NCBI RefSeq assembly: GCF_001635685.1
Contig: NZ_LWFF01000274.1
Span: forward strand, 62,001-126,000
Direction: 5' to 3'
DNA length: 64,000 bases
From: Erythrobacter sp. HI0063
GTDB lineage: Bacteria; Pseudomonadota; Alphaproteobacteria; Sphingomonadales; Sphingomonadaceae
Below the pieces are notes generated by a model. It did no database searches. It saw nothing but the letters and a program-made list of their open reading frames with translations, and was not told where the DNA came from. A program made the translations under genes and the position numbers. The first letter of the stretch is position 1. Every line of letters begins with the position of its first letter. Positions 62,685-64,000 of this stretch are shown here, piece by piece.

Positions 62685-63614
62685 GTGACCGACCCTGCCC
62701 CAGACTCCTCGCCCCAGGCCCTGAACGACAGCCTCGTCCGTCTCCTCACTGTCGAGCGATCGGGCGAGACGGACCATTTCGACGGACCGTGCCAGCCCGG
62801 TGGCGTGGGGCGGGTCTTTGGCGGGCAGGTCATCGCACAGGCATTACAGGCCGCGCAGGCGTGTGCGCCTGACGGGTTCGAAGCGCATTCGCTGCATGCC
62901 TATTTTCTGCGAGGCGGGATCGAAGGCAGTCCGCTTGGCTACGATGTTTCCGCCGACTTCACCGGTCGCAGCTTCGCCAATCGCAGAGTGATCGCCAGCC
63001 AGCAGCGCGATGGTGCGTCCAAACCGATCCTCAATTTCACGGCCAGCTTCCAGCGTCCGCAGGATGGACTCGAGCATCAGGACGCGGCGATGCCCGACGT
63101 CCCGGCGCCCGAGGATCTGCGACCCGATAGCGAGATGCGGGCGGAAATGCTGGAGAAGATGGGCGATCGGATGAGCGAAAGCCAGCGCGCGTTGATGCTT
63201 CGCCCGCGCCCGATCGAAATGCGGACCAGTGACAAGCTGCATTGGATGAACAGCGAGCCGCGCGCGCCCCTGAACCATAGCTGGTTCCGCGCCGTGGGCA
63301 CTCTGCCCCCGATCGAGGAGAACCGCGCTCTGCACCGGGCGGTGATCGCCTATGCCAGTGATTTTACGCTACTGGGTACATGCGTCCTTCCGCATGGGCT
63401 AAGCTGGATGCGCGGCGAATTGGTAGGCGCCAGCCTCGACCACGCGATCTGGTTCCATCGTCCGGCACGGGCCGACGAGTGGCTGCTTTACGTTACCGAC
63501 AGCCCCTGGAGCGGCGGCAATCGTGGCTTCAACCGGGGGCGAATCTTCAACCGCGAGGGAGACCTGGTGGCAAGCGTCGCGCAGGAAGGAATGGTGCGGA
63601 AACGCGAGCGATAG
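62685..63614 (+). CDS. tesB: Acyl-CoA thioesterase II
   Basis: Hydrolyses acyl-CoAs to free acids. The 309-residue double-hotdog protein has FGGQVIAQALQAA (about 46-58), HSLHAYFLRGG, the central FTASFQRPQDGLEHQ and the C-terminal SLDHAIWFHRPARADEWLLY with GGNRGFNRGRIFN. Catalytic Asp, Ser/Thr and Gln positions look kept (SLDHAIWFH). GTG start at 62685 with a GAGAGG-like site just upstream. It is 32 bases after the JmjC gene, probably cotranscribed. A terminator follows. Confidence 0.93.
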   Translation: MTDPAPDSSPQALNDSLVRLLTVERSGETDHFDGPCQPGGVGRVFGGQVIAQALQAAQACAPDGFEAHSLHAYFLRGGIEGSPLGYDVSADFTGRSFANRRVIASQQRDGASKPILNFTASFQRPQDGLEHQDAAMPDVPAPEDLRPDSEMRAEMLEKMGDRMSESQRALMLRPRPIEMRTSDKLHWMNSEPRAPLNHSWFRAVGTLPPIEENRALHRAVIAYASDFTLLGTCVLPHGLSWMRGELVGASLDHAIWFHRPARADEWLLYVTDSPWSGGNRGFNRGRIFNREGDLVASVAQEGMVRKRER

Positions 63615-63653
63615 CGGCGAACGTCACCGCCGCAAGCGTCTAGCGTTCAATGA

Positions 63654-63681
63654 AAAAGGGCCCCCATTTGGGAGCCCTTTT
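63654..63681. terminator. Bidirectional intrinsic terminator
   Basis: AAAAGGGC ... GCCCTTTT stem with one inner mismatch and CCC/GGG pairing around ATTT. T-runs on both strands end tesB and the opposing minus-strand transcript. Confidence 0.85.
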
Positions 63682-63708
63682 CACGTGTATGAATGTCGGC
63701 GATTCAAA

Positions 63709-63741
63709 TCAACCGAGCAGCCATTTCCAGATGCTCCACAT
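63709..63741 (-). CDS. Possible ten-residue Trp-rich peptide
   Basis: ATG at 63741 has AAGGGG 7 bases upstream, a strong ribosome binding site, and the frame reads MWSIWKWLLG before TGA. It lies 61 bases after the stop of the EAL gene and 28 bases before a terminator on the same strand, so it would be the last cistron of that transcript. The context looks like a real small gene; three of ten residues are Trp. No homologue is known to me, and no trp gene lies downstream, so a leader-peptide role is unlikely. Confidence 0.4.
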   Translation of the reverse strand: MWSIWKWLLG

Positions 63742-63802
63742 GATAGTGCCCCTTCTGTTTAAGCCACAGAAGAGTGCGTTAACCATGTTTGTTTGTCAAT
63801 CG

Positions 63803-64000
63803 TTAACCAAGATGTCTTCGTCCGTCAGATCCTTCACCTTTCGAATTCAGTAACTTGATCAATTCGCGCGGTGGTATCGGCCGCGACAGGAAATAGCCCT
63901 GGGCACGATCGCAGCCCAGATTTTTGAGCACTTCGAGAGTCGCGTTATCCTCGATTCCCTCCGCGACCGAGACCATGCCGCTATCGCGTGCCAGAGAAAT
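63803..64000 (-). CDS. EAL-domain protein, C-terminal end (gene cut by window end)
   Basis: An open frame of 65 residues from the window end to TAA at 63803-63805, reading ISLARDSGMVSVAEGIED, then LKNLGCDRAQGYFLSRPIPP, the conserved final motifs of EAL phosphodiesterases (the Glu of VAEGIE and the Gln of AQGY). The last 15 residues are polar and variable. The rest of the gene lies beyond the window. Second c-di-GMP gene in this region, after the one at 30.6-32.7 kb. Confidence 0.9.
   Translation of the reverse strand: MSLARDSGMVSVAEGIEDNATLEVLKNLGCDRAQGYFLSRPIPPRELIKLLNSKGEGSDGRRHLG

Noticed and set aside
63709-63741. trp operon leader peptide and attenuator
   Set aside because: The Trp-rich peptide is followed by a terminator but no trp genes; the downstream gene is on the other strand.
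1-64000. tRNA, rRNA or attachment-site signs of an integrated element
   Set aside because: By eye I found no cloverleaf-like run, integrase, transposase or flanking direct repeats. A tRNAscan/Rfam run would be needed to exclude small RNA genes.

Overview
The window looks like chromosomal DNA of a GC-rich alphaproteobacterium, most likely Sphingomonadales and probably Erythrobacteraceae. The grounds are the protein sequences (plant-type GshA, short-form HisG, CobS, an aa3-type ctaCDBGE cluster with SURF1, BolA next to a J-domain protein) and the dense, overlapping genes. The placement comes from recognising families, not from a search. I saw no rRNA, tRNA, CRISPR array, prophage, transposase or plasmid gene. 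The region is almost entirely core genome.

Layout. 1-8.5 kb: end of gshA, an ICMT-like membrane methyltransferase, a glycosyltransferase, a TPR protein and BamB (outer-membrane assembly), an alpha/beta hydrolase and SelO. 8-13.9 kb, the most accessory-looking part: a trimeric autotransporter with 168-bp tandem repeats, a secreted protein whose start overlaps a terminator, a lone astD-like dehydrogenase, a lipoprotein and a glycine-zipper protein. 14-18.6 kb: rarD, pyrC, ygfZ, and a TetR repressor facing a metal-dependent hydrolase across an operator region. 18.7-20.4 kb: a GNAT gene and rpmA-rplU. 20.4-22.2 kb: a lipoprotein, an FNR-type regulator and an unknown membrane protein with a perfect FNR box.

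22.2-36.9 kb is all on the minus strand. It runs from ctaC-ctaD, through an inserted epoxide-hydrolase-like gene and a GGDEF-EAL enzyme, to ctaB-small ORF-ctaG-ctaE-DUF983-SURF1. It then continues as thrC-methyltransferase-folB-mini-SDR-moaA-moaD-moaE, mostly with 4-base start/stop overlaps. 37.2-43.9 kb is on the plus strand: pyrE-pdxJ-membrane protein-acpS-lepB, AI-2E transporter, DUF3089, ruvX and two thioesterases. 43.9-52.5 kb: PBP1A, cobS, MpaB-like, J-domain, bolA, a frameshifted GST, pirin, SDR, DUF2332. 52.6-55.8 kb: hisG-hisD-nusB-thiL. 56-64 kb: hppA, an S9 peptidase, an acyltransferase/JmjC-like pair, tesB, a possible ten-residue Trp-rich ORF, and the C-terminus of an EAL protein.

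I found no clearly new multi-gene system. The leads most worth checking are two terminator-like hairpins inside the first codons of downstream genes (8467-8497, 27877-27910), the FNR regulator/box/unknown membrane protein trio, the catalytically dead mini-SDR in the folate-molybdopterin operon, the C10 tract that breaks the GST gene, and the micro-ORF near 63.7 kb.
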